DNA of 64,000 nucleotides from Saprospiraceae bacterium (lineage in GTDB: Bacteria > Bacteroidota > Bacteroidia > Chitinophagales > Saprospiraceae): contig JABFRV010000029.1 in the NCBI GenBank assembly GCA_013140975.1, forward strand, positions 1-64,000, read 5' to 3'. The notes under the pieces are model-generated. The model was given only the letters and a program-made list of their open reading frames with translations. It was not told the DNA's origin and did no database searches. Position numbers and translations under genes: made by a program. Below are positions 26,541 through 34,162 of the stretch, in pieces; within the stretch, counting starts at the first letter, position 1, and every line of letters starts with the position of its first letter.

Positions 26541-27247
26541 AAATCTCCTAGTTGTGGTCGCATTATAATTTCTTCAACAACAGCTGCTGGACTCATACGC
26601 ACACACGATATAATTGCTTCGGCTACATCTTCTGCTTGCATGATTCTGGAATCAGGTATAGTTGCTCCTTTCCACGAGTCTGACCAGGTTGCGCCCGGAT
26701 AAACAGTAGTAACTTTAATACTATCATTTAATAATTCTTGTCGAAGACAACGACTAAAACCATTCATAGCAAATTTACTAATGCAATATAAGCTTCCTCC
26801 TTTATAAGGATCTAATCCCGCTATACTACAGATATTAAAAATAGATGCTGCCTGGCTCTTTCTTAACTTAGGAAGTAGTGAATTGGTAAGATAGAATGCA
26901 GAATACAGATTTGCATTCATTAGTTTTTCTAGTAAACCTTCTTCAGAATGAATGATATTTCCCGGAAGATACACGCCGGCGTTATTTACAAGGATATCAA
27001 GCTCTTTGCATTCTTTATAAATAAATTCGGATAAAGTTTCAATTCCCCTCTTTTTAGATAAATCTGCTTCACAACATAATATTTTAACTGAGGGATTTAT
27101 TCCTAATAATTCTGCCCTTACCGATTCTAATTCTATAATATTCCGTGAATTTAGAATTAAATGAATTCCATTCTGGACAAATTTTCTAGCGATAGCAAAT
27201 CCTATTCCCTTACTTGAACCTGTGACTAAAGCATACATACCTTGCAA
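26537..27247 (-). CDS. Short-chain dehydrogenase/reductase (SDR)
   Basis: A 236-residue NAD(P)-dependent oxidoreductase of the classical SDR type. Cofactor binding is 'VTGSSKGIGFAIARKF' (TGxxxGxG) near the N-terminus and 'NNAGVYLPG' follows. The catalytic Ser lies in 'FNICSIAGLD' and the Tyr/Lys pair in 'YCISKFAM'. 'VTTVYPGATWSDSW' holds the usual PG after the active site. The nearest named relatives are FabG-like reductases, but the substrate is unknown. Length is normal. Confidence 0.92.
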   Translation of the reverse strand: MQGMYALVTGSSKGIGFAIARKFVQNGIHLILNSRNIIELESVRAELLGINPSVKILCCEADLSKKRGIETLSEFIYKECKELDILVNNAGVYLPGNIIHSEEGLLEKLMNANLYSAFYLTNSLLPKLRKSQAASIFNICSIAGLDPYKGGSLYCISKFAMNGFSRCLRQELLNDSIKVTTVYPGATWSDSWKGATIPDSRIMQAEDVAEAIISCVRMSPAAVVEEIIMRPQLGDL

Positions 27248-27292
27248 TAATTTATATAATCAGTTGCTAAGGTAAGCTGTAATACGAATTTG

Positions 27293-28654
27293 TTAGTTGA
27301 TAATTGTTCTGGTTTTGTCAGCCCTCGTATCTAAATCAACACTGCCATTTTCTAATCTGAGAACTCCTCTAGGACATACTGCTGAACATATTCCACAACC
27401 AACACAACTTGCCCTAACAATATCCTGTCCTCTTTGTGCATAAGCTTTAACATCTATGCCCATTTCACAATAAGTGCTACAATTGCCACAAGAAATACAC
27501 TGTCCACCGTTGGTCGTAATTCTAAATTTAGATTTCTTTCTTTGAAAAATTCCCAGAACCGCAGCCATTGGACAACCAAATCTACACCAGACTCTGCTCC
27601 CCATTAATGGATAAAATCCAACACCAATCACTCCTGAAAATGCAGCTCCAATAAAAAATCCATACCATTGGCTTAATTTGTAACTATTCAAAAATAATAA
27701 TTCAGCTTTTCCTGTAAATCTTGTGTATAAGACCATAGCGGTCATTATTACTACAAATACAAGAACAGAATGTATCATCCATCTTTCTATTTTCCATGCT
27801 TTCGTAGACTTATCGGATAATTGTCTATAAGGGTCACCTGCTGTTTCAGCCAATCCTCCGCATCCACATACCCAGGAACAATACCATCTCTTGCCATAAA
27901 AATAAGTTAGTACAGGTGTAAATATTACTACGCTTGCAATTCCCCAAAAAAGTATAAATAGTCCAAATGTTCCGTTACTCAGCATTTCATCAATATGCCA
28001 GCTATAGAAAAAATAATAATTCAATGGCCAGATATTTTTAAAATCATTGAATGGCAAGTTTAAACTTATCAATATCTCAGGTAATAAAAAAGCAATGACT
28101 GTCTGAAAAAAAATAATTGAAATGGTTCTTATTATCTGATACCGATTATGACGATATTTATAAATAAACTTTATCCCTAATAATAGTATGATAAACGTAT
28201 AAAGTGTTCCATATACAAACCATTGGCTCGCTGGTTTTCCTTTCAATGCTATGCTTAATGGATCAAATAGCTTAACAATTCCTAGGTTATTGCCTGATTC
28301 AGAATGGCCTAAATATTGTGGAAACCAATACAATACTACATAGAAAGCTGTTAGAATAATTCCCATAACCCAAGCCCATGTTCCACGATTACTCATTGAG
28401 TTGTGCCACACTCCATTATTCTTAATGCCTAATGATGAATGATTATATTTATTGTGTGAATAAATTACTGAACCAATTGCAATTATTCCAAGACTTGAAT
28501 AAAGTATTAAGGACGGATTTTCTTGTAAAGATCCAGTCCAAAATAGTAGTTGTAAGAATATTCCCAATCCAACCAAGACAAGACTAAGTTTTTCAATTTT
28601 ATTTAATTGAGAAGTTTCATGATGAGAGCTTATTGACAAGGATTCAAGTGACAT
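27293..28654 (-). CDS. Membrane 4Fe-4S electron-transfer protein (NapH/CcoG-like)
   Basis: A 453-residue protein with about eight hydrophobic segments in the first 350 residues. Two membrane-edge cysteine motifs typical of the NapH/FixG/NosR-type polyferredoxins are seen, 'WYCSWVCGCGGLAE' and 'VWCRFGCPMAAVLG'. They are followed by two C-terminal ferredoxin-type clusters, 'CISCGNCSTYCEMG' and 'CVGCGICSAVCPRG'. It probably moves electrons between the quinone pool and a partner. The FAD oxidoreductase gene begins 11 bases upstream in the same operon, so this pair may form one redox unit. Confidence 0.85.
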   Translation of the reverse strand: MSLESLSISSHHETSQLNKIEKLSLVLVGLGIFLQLLFWTGSLQENPSLILYSSLGIIAIGSVIYSHNKYNHSSLGIKNNGVWHNSMSNRGTWAWVMGIILTAFYVVLYWFPQYLGHSESGNNLGIVKLFDPLSIALKGKPASQWFVYGTLYTFIILLLGIKFIYKYRHNRYQIIRTISIIFFQTVIAFLLPEILISLNLPFNDFKNIWPLNYYFFYSWHIDEMLSNGTFGLFILFWGIASVVIFTPVLTYFYGKRWYCSWVCGCGGLAETAGDPYRQLSDKSTKAWKIERWMIHSVLVFVVIMTAMVLYTRFTGKAELLFLNSYKLSQWYGFFIGAAFSGVIGVGFYPLMGSRVWCRFGCPMAAVLGIFQRKKSKFRITTNGGQCISCGNCSTYCEMGIDVKAYAQRGQDIVRASCVGCGICSAVCPRGVLRLENGSVDLDTRADKTRTIIN

Positions 28655-28665
28655 GTAATGAATAT

Positions 28666-29997
28666 TTAAGAGTTGAGAAACTGTAATGCAGAGTCCAGGT
28701 TTCGTGTCTTCTTTAATTGAAGAATTTTATTAAATCTTTGATTATACATATGGCAAATCTCGCTTTCATATTCGTTAAAAAATTCCGGATCAAAATTGGC
28801 CAGACTTAAATTTTCTATTACTTTTTCTAACTTCGTTTCATCCTTAATCCATTTTTCACACACTTCATGACGGTATCTTACTCCCATTAGATTAAATCCT
28901 AATATTTTTTCTGTTTCTTTGTTGTATACTAATCTGATAGAATGTAGTCCATTCTTATGCTCCCAATATAAAGATTCTGTCTTTTCATCTTTCGTAGGAA
29001 CATATCCATACACCTGATACTCAATATCAAAAAACTTAGCTGAATTAAACCATATCCCCGGATCGTACGTTTTCTTATTTCCGCAAATCGTCGAAGCTAC
29101 TGTTTGTCCCATTATTCTACCCGTATACCAAATCGCTTCAATATTTCTCCTTCCTGCATTAGGAGTTCTTAATTCCGCACAATCGCCTATTGCATATACA
29201 TCAACAACATTTGTTTCTAAATAATTATTAACTAGAATTCCTATTGCAGTTTCTATCTCAGAGTTTTTAACAAATTCAATATTTGGGCTTACTCCCACTG
29301 TAATGCCTACAAATTGACAATCTATTATTTGTTCTGATTTCGCTATAACACATTCAACTTTATTCTCTCCTTTTATTTCTTTTAATTCTTCACCAAGTCT
29401 CAGATCAATTCCTTGAATTCTAATATGCCTGTTTATCATTTCTGACTCTTCTGCAGGAAGAATATTGCTCCAAAAACTATGTTCTCTTACCAGAAAACTT
29501 ACTGGAATTTTTCTGCTATGAAACATTTCTGCCATTTCTATCCCAATCAATCCTCCACCAACAATAACTGCGCGTTGAATTCCGTCCACAGTTCTTGATT
29601 CCATTGACTCCAGATCTTGCAAATGATATAATCCCTGTACCCCATTAAGATCTTGTCCCGGCCAACCAAAGAAATTCGATTTTGAACCAGTAGCCAATAT
29701 CAATTTGTCATATCTAATTTCATTCCCAGACTGAACATAAATCTTTTTATGGTCGGGTTCAATTTTAATTACCCTATCTTTTAATATTGAAATTCTATTT
29801 TTCTGCCAAAAATTATCTTCATACAATTTGGTATGCTCCCACTTCATATGTCCCATATATACATACATGAGAGCAGTCCTAGAATATGGATACTCTGACT
29901 CTGAAGAGATCATGAGAATCTCGTGATCTGAATTTTTCCGTATAAAACGAGCAGCATTCGTACCTGCAATCCCATTTCCTATGATTACTATTTTCAT
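28666..29997 (-). CDS. NAD(P)/FAD-dependent oxidoreductase (NirB/rubredoxin-reductase-like)
   Basis: A 443-residue flavoprotein with two Rossmann motifs: 'IIGNGIAGTNAARFIRK' at the N-terminus for FAD and 'VIVGGGLIGIEMAEMFHSR' near residue 150 for NAD(P)H. 'LATGSKSNFFGWPG' and 'VYAIGDCAELRTP' (FAD ribityl contact) complete the class. A C-terminal ~110-residue extension without known motif follows. No iron-sulfur ligand set is seen in it, so it would pass electrons to a partner, most likely the membrane 4Fe-4S protein encoded immediately after. Confidence 0.88.
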   Translation of the reverse strand: MKIVIIGNGIAGTNAARFIRKNSDHEILMISSESEYPYSRTALMYVYMGHMKWEHTKLYEDNFWQKNRISILKDRVIKIEPDHKKIYVQSGNEIRYDKLILATGSKSNFFGWPGQDLNGVQGLYHLQDLESMESRTVDGIQRAVIVGGGLIGIEMAEMFHSRKIPVSFLVREHSFWSNILPAEESEMINRHIRIQGIDLRLGEELKEIKGENKVECVIAKSEQIIDCQFVGITVGVSPNIEFVKNSEIETAIGILVNNYLETNVVDVYAIGDCAELRTPNAGRRNIEAIWYTGRIMGQTVASTICGNKKTYDPGIWFNSAKFFDIEYQVYGYVPTKDEKTESLYWEHKNGLHSIRLVYNKETEKILGFNLMGVRYRHEVCEKWIKDETKLEKVIENLSLANFDPEFFNEYESEICHMYNQRFNKILQLKKTRNLDSALQFLNS

Positions 29998-30027
29998 TTA
30001 CGGGTTATTGCTGAATTTATCATGGTT

Positions 30028-30035
30028 CAAATATA
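30028..30035 (-). promoter_or_regulatory. -7 promoter element for the FAD oxidoreductase operon
   Basis: Minus-strand TATATTTG matches TAnnTTTG, about 30 bases before the ATG at 29997. A partial inverted repeat around ATGATTTCATGCATCAT overlaps the region upstream of it. Confidence 0.5.
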
Positions 30036-30126
30036 ATGATTTCATGCATCATTAAAGATTTTCTTTAAGAAAGCTTCTTCTGCTCATTAGATAATTTGAT
30101 CTCAATGAAGATTCAAATTCTTATGA

Positions 30127-31257
30127 CTATTTAAGCCATTGATGAAAATTAGATTTATGAATTACTTGGGTAGTTACAGGGCTATATGTTTTAATAAAAT
30201 GTGTGTTAAATCTCGATTTGTCACTATTATATTTAAATTCATATGCATGAATGTTTCCTTGAGATTCTTCAATATAATCAATTTCTGATTGATCTTTAGT
30301 TCTCCAGAAAAATGTATTAGCTCTTATATTATTATATGATAAGTACTTTTTTCTTTCACTCATAAGAAAATTTTCCCATAGCGCACCCACATCATTTCTT
30401 AATTCAATAATATTAAAATTATTAATAACGGAATTTCTAATGCCATTATCATAAAAATAAATTTTTCTGCTCTTGTTTAATTCTGTCCGAATATTTCTAC
30501 GAAAACATTGAATCCGAAACACAATAAAACAACTCTCTAAGATTTGAATGTATTTTTCTACTGTAGCTGAGCTTAGACCGGTTATTTGTGCTAATTCATG
30601 GTAAGAAACCAGATTGCCTATTTGCAAGGCAATCGCTTGTAATAATTTTACAAGCTTGTCTGACTTCAGTAATTTCTCAATGTTTAAAATATCTTTAAAC
30701 ATATAACTGTCTGCTAGCAAATTTAATTTCTTTTCTTTTTTGTTGTTGGTACTTACAATTTCAGGATAATATCCATAGATCAGTCGTTGTTCCAATAATG
30801 ATAATTCTTTTAACAATCCATGATGCTTTACCATTTCTGACCATGATAATGGGTATAAAATATGTTCCCATTTTCTTCCTGTTAATGGCTCGTTGATATC
30901 ATTTTTCAATTCAAAAGATGATGATCCAGTAACTATTATAGAGCAAGTTGAAATATTATCTACTATTTGTTTTATGATAAGACCAATATTATTAAATCTT
31001 TGCGCTTCATCGATGATTAATAGGTCATGATTGCCTATAAGTTCTGATAATTCTGCTAATGAAATTGAATCTAATAAGGTTCTAATACCCTGATCATCTC
31101 CATTCCATTGTAGTACTTTTCTTGTTTCTAATTCTGGAAGATTCTTAACTAATGTTGATTTTCCCACCTGTCTTGTGCCTAGAATAATAATAGCCTTTCC
31201 GTCATCGAGCTCAGCTCGAATTTCGGACAGTAAGAATCGATCTACAATTTCTTTCAT
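30127..31257 (-). CDS. AAA_14/DUF4143 family ATPase
   Basis: A 376-residue protein with Walker A 'ILGTRQVGKSTLVKNL' near residue 26, a Walker B-like 'DLLIIDEAQRF' and a sensor-like 'IIVTGSSSFEL', typical of the AAA_14 family. The C-terminal DUF4143 part has the winged-helix-like 'YHELAQITGLSSATVEKYIQILE' and a PD-(D/E)xK-like end ('FFWRTKDQSEIDYIEE', 'AYEFKYNSDKSR'). These proteins are common and variable in Bacteroidota. Their role is unsettled and they often behave like accessory genes. It is transcribed alone from a promoter with a palindrome and three 32-bp repeats upstream. Confidence 0.9.
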   Translation of the reverse strand: MKEIVDRFLLSEIRAELDDGKAIIILGTRQVGKSTLVKNLPELETRKVLQWNGDDQGIRTLLDSISLAELSELIGNHDLLIIDEAQRFNNIGLIIKQIVDNISTCSIIVTGSSSFELKNDINEPLTGRKWEHILYPLSWSEMVKHHGLLKELSLLEQRLIYGYYPEIVSTNNKKEKKLNLLADSYMFKDILNIEKLLKSDKLVKLLQAIALQIGNLVSYHELAQITGLSSATVEKYIQILESCFIVFRIQCFRRNIRTELNKSRKIYFYDNGIRNSVINNFNIIELRNDVGALWENFLMSERKKYLSYNNIRANTFFWRTKDQSEIDYIEESQGNIHAYEFKYNSDKSRFNTHFIKTYSPVTTQVIHKSNFHQWLK

Positions 31258-31265
31258 TATTGGCT

Positions 31266-31303
31266 CAAAAATATCACAATTCTACCGAAAATTGATCAAT
31301 TTT
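31266..31303 (-). promoter_or_regulatory. Promoter and candidate operator of the AAA_14 ATPase gene
   Basis: Minus-strand TATTTTTG (31273-31266) matches TAnnTTTG eight bases before the ATG. A perfect 16-bp palindrome AAAATTGATCAATTTT (31288-31303) covers the place of the -33 element and could be an operator. The repressor is not known. Confidence 0.45.
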
Positions 31304-31304
31304 T

Positions 31305-31392
31305 AAAAAAGTGGCGATAAATTTAATATTGATTTAAAAAAAGTGGCGATAAATTTAATATTGATTTAAAAAAAGTGGCGATAAATTTAATA
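31305..31392. repeat. Three direct repeats of 32 bp upstream of the AAA_14 gene
   Basis: The word GTGGCGATAAATTTAAT begins at 31311, 31343 and 31375, giving an exact 32-base period. The first two units are complete and essentially identical, and the third breaks off after about 18 bases. An A-run precedes each. The array lies just outside the palindrome and promoter. Confidence 0.9.
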
Positions 31393-31465
31393 ATATCATA
31401 TCAAGCCTATAGATTCAATCATGAATCGATAAAAACATTAACATAAATAGTTAATAATCAACTAA

Positions 31466-32887
31466 TTATTGATTCGGTTTTTTCTTATGAAACCACTTTT
31501 TCTTTTTATTGGAAGGTGGTTGGCCAGGTTCACTAGGAGGAATATCCTTTCTTTCATCATCATTTATCCTCTCATTTTGTTTAGGCGCTTGGTTGTCGCG
31601 ATTCTCTGGGGGACGCTGTGGTGGTCTGTTTTCTCTATTGTCAGGTCTGCCTTGTTGATTTCTATTTGTTCCCTGTTGAGGACTATTGCTTTGAGGAGGA
31701 CGATTTTGCTGATTTGGTTGATTTTGCTGATTGGTTATTTCAGCACCTTGCATTTGATTCGGATTCTTTTTCTTCTTTTTCTTTTTCTTACGTTTCTCTA
31801 TCGGTAATTCAAATGCGCCGGTTACATCAACAAATTCATCTTCAGGTTTTGTCTCAATATGATTCTCTTCTACAGCAATAATATCATCAGGCATCTGCCC
31901 TTTATCATTCATTGCTTTTATTCTTCTAACTTCTTCGGGAGAAATAGGCATTACTATACTTCTTCCTTTATTAGGCTCGTATAAATAATAGAGAACTCCT
32001 TTAAAAATATCAACCTTAACAAGATTTGCAGTACCATTTCTCGCTCTTAGAACTTCTACGTCATTAGGATATTTCTCAAGTTCCTCAATATACATATCGA
32101 GTTCATAATTCAGGCAGCATTTTAATCTTCCACACTGTCCGCTTAATTTAGATTGGTTGATTGCTATATTCTGATATCGCGCTGCATTCGTACTTACGGA
32201 TTTAAAATCTGTCAACCAGGTTGAACAACATAATTCACGTCCGCAAGATCCAATACCTCCTATGCGTGCTGATTCTTGCCTTGAACCAATCTGACGCATT
32301 TCAATTTTTATTTTAAATTCTTTAGCGTAGGATTTTACCAACTCGCGAAAATCCACCCATCCATCAGCAGTATAAAAAAAAGTTGCTTTCTTTTGGTCAG
32401 CCTGATATTCGACATCGCCAATTTTCATATCCAAGCTAAGGTTTCTTGCAATTACTCTCGCTTTAATAAGAGAAGGTTTTTCCAAGTTCCTGGATTCTGT
32501 CATCCGTTCAATATCTCTATGATTGGCTTTACGTAGAATTTCTCCGGCAATTCTATCTTCCTTGAAATTCTTCTTTTTCATTTGAAGCCTAACGAGTTCT
32601 CCCATAAGAGAAACGCGTCCAACATCCCAGTTTCCGTTGCCAAGATCAAGAACTACCAGATCTCCTGTAGTATACTGATAGTGTTCATGTACTTTAAAAA
32701 ATGTCTTACGGGCTCCATTCTTAAAACTCACCTCTGCGAAGTGAAACTGGTTGGGATCTTCAAGATCCAATACAGTTAGCCAATCGTATGTATTCAACTT
32801 GTTACAGCCTCCACTACTACAGTGTCCTTTATCGCCACAGCCCGTTGGAGTACCATTCTTTCCGGTACTACACCCTGAACATCCCAT
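31466..32887 (-). CDS. ricT: PSP1 domain protein, RicT/YaaT-like
   Basis: A 473-residue protein. A Cys-rich N-terminus ('GCSGCSTGKNGTPTGCGDKGHCSSGGC') is followed by the PSP1 domain ('FHFAEVSFKNGARKTFF' to about residue 280) with conserved cysteines in 'GSCGRELCCSTWL' and 'GQCGRLKCCLNYE', as in RicT of Bacillus, part of an iron-sulfur complex that affects RNA processing. The last ~130 residues are low complexity: a long Lys run (8 or more) then Gln/Asn/Pro-rich sequence and a basic end. The tail may bind RNA or be disordered. It follows holB with an 18-base gap, the usual order in Bacteroidota. Confidence 0.88.
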   Translation of the reverse strand: MGCSGCSTGKNGTPTGCGDKGHCSSGGCNKLNTYDWLTVLDLEDPNQFHFAEVSFKNGARKTFFKVHEHYQYTTGDLVVLDLGNGNWDVGRVSLMGELVRLQMKKKNFKEDRIAGEILRKANHRDIERMTESRNLEKPSLIKARVIARNLSLDMKIGDVEYQADQKKATFFYTADGWVDFRELVKSYAKEFKIKIEMRQIGSRQESARIGGIGSCGRELCCSTWLTDFKSVSTNAARYQNIAINQSKLSGQCGRLKCCLNYELDMYIEELEKYPNDVEVLRARNGTANLVKVDIFKGVLYYLYEPNKGRSIVMPISPEEVRRIKAMNDKGQMPDDIIAVEENHIETKPEDEFVDVTGAFELPIEKRKKKKKKKKNPNQMQGAEITNQQNQPNQQNRPPQSNSPQQGTNRNQQGRPDNRENRPPQRPPENRDNQAPKQNERINDDERKDIPPSEPGQPPSNKKKKWFHKKKPNQ

Positions 32888-32905
32888 GTCCTTTATATTT
32901 TAAAA

Positions 32906-34054
32906 TCAACCCCTCCGAAGATAAGTTGACAGCTTTATCAAAAAATCAAGGAGCAAGATACGAATATTTGCATTTCTCTGAATGGCAAAACTGCTTTCAT
33001 CAAGAAGGTACACGATTTTCTCAATAGAATCGGGGTTTAATTGTGTGGAAATCTTTGAAGCATAGGAAATGAGTTCATTTCCCGAAATGGCAGTAGGACT
33101 ATATGGCAATCGTAAACATAGATCCAAAAGTGTATTTAAAAAGCTAAAAAACTGTTTGATTTCATCCCGATTTAAGGCTGTAATTTTTTCGATCCAGGCC
33201 ATATATCCCAAAGGATCTTTCACATATGCTGCTTTAAACATTTGCTGAATTAGTTCCATATGCTTAATGCCCTCTTCCTCTATCCAATTCAGACACATGG
33301 ACACATTTCCACCGCTAGCCAAGGCATATTCCTCCGCTTTCGGCTTGGCAAGTTTATACTTATCCATTAAAAATTCTGTCAGGTACTTTTCTTCAACAGG
33401 ACCCAATTGATACTCTTGGGTCCTGGATTTAACGGTTGATAATAATGCTTTAGAATCCTCAGAGAGTAAGATAAGGTATGAGTTTCCAGGCGGCTCTTCC
33501 AACAACTTTAAGAGTATATTAGATTCTTTTCCCAGATACTCCGGAAGCCAGATCAACATTACACTGCAATCTGATTCAAAAGGCTTAAAAGCCATTCTCT
33601 CAATGATACTTTTCGCTTCTGCTGCAGTGATATTCGCTTGTTTATTCTCAGCGTCTGAATCTTTCAACCAGTTCTGAACATTCAAGTATGGATTCTTTAT
33701 TACCGAGTTTCTAAAATCCTGATAAAAGTCAACACAAACCGCACCTGCTCCAATCGTAGGAAAGCTATAATTAAGATCGGGATGAATCATATGACTTACC
33801 TTATAACATGATTGGCAAGTTCCACATGGCTTATTTTCATCCTTACAAAGCAGCATTTGTGCCAGATGCAAGCCAATTAATAATTGTCCTGACCCAGCCG
33901 GTCCTGAAATAAGACTGCAATGTGGAAAATTTCCTTCTTTCACTACCTTATGTAATAATTGCAGAACGCGATCCTGAGATAATATCTTATCAGACCAAAG
34001 ATTCTTTGGATGTCGAATTTCCGGAACAACTAATTCTTCTTCTGCGAAAAGCAT
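32906..34054 (-). CDS. holB: DNA polymerase III subunit delta'
   Basis: A 382-residue clamp-loader subunit. The N-terminal AAA+ fold has 'CSLISGPAGSGQLLIGLHLAQ', a Walker A region in which the usual Lys is Gln, then zinc-binding cysteines 'CGTCQSCYKV', 'HPDLNYSFP', and the hallmark 'LLKLLEEPPGNSYLILLSED' and 'TVKSRTQEYQL' (SRC-like motif). Loss of ATP binding is normal for delta' in other bacteria. The C-terminal part is the collar helical domain. Its start is only four bases after a -7 promoter element. Confidence 0.92.
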   Translation of the reverse strand: MLFAEEELVVPEIRHPKNLWSDKILSQDRVLQLLHKVVKEGNFPHCSLISGPAGSGQLLIGLHLAQMLLCKDENKPCGTCQSCYKVSHMIHPDLNYSFPTIGAGAVCVDFYQDFRNSVIKNPYLNVQNWLKDSDAENKQANITAAEAKSIIERMAFKPFESDCSVMLIWLPEYLGKESNILLKLLEEPPGNSYLILLSEDSKALLSTVKSRTQEYQLGPVEEKYLTEFLMDKYKLAKPKAEEYALASGGNVSMCLNWIEEEGIKHMELIQQMFKAAYVKDPLGYMAWIEKITALNRDEIKQFFSFLNTLLDLCLRLPYSPTAISGNELISYASKISTQLNPDSIEKIVYLLDESSFAIQRNANIRILLLDFLIKLSTYLRRG

Positions 34055-34058
34055 GGAG

Positions 34059-34066
34059 CAAATATA
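34059..34066 (-). promoter_or_regulatory. -7 promoter element for holB-ricT, close to the start codon
   Basis: Minus-strand TATATTTG matches TAnnTTTG and is followed by CTCC then the ATG at 34054. Transcription would start at or within a few bases of the initiation codon, so the message would be leaderless or nearly so. Confidence 0.55.
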
Positions 34067-34110
34067 AAGCTCTGAAGCTAAAAAGCTCTGAAGCTCTAAT
34101 TAAAGTTACA

Positions 34111-34130
34111 AATGTTATTAAAGCTATAAA
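34111..34130. repeat. 20-bp direct repeat, left boundary of the accessory region
   Basis: AATGTTATTAAAGCTATAAA, identical to 48938-48957. Around it is a degenerate array of short words (AAAGCT, CTATAAA, ACTAAAGC) from about 34066 to 34146, between holB and the duplicated genes. Confidence 0.8.
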
Positions 34131-34162
34131 TGCTATAAACTACTAAAGCAGGGGAGACAAGT

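Noticed and set aside
31305-31392. Three 32-bp repeats as a small CRISPR array
   Set aside because: The repeats are directly adjacent with no unique spacers, and no cas genes are near.
31469-31881. Two plus-strand ORFs opposite ricT
   Set aside because: They are the reverse reading of the low-complexity Lys/Gln tail and give artificial Leu/Phe-rich sequence.
32906-34054. holB as defective because the Walker A Lys is Gln
   Set aside because: The delta' subunit does not need ATP binding in other bacteria, and the remaining motifs are intact.
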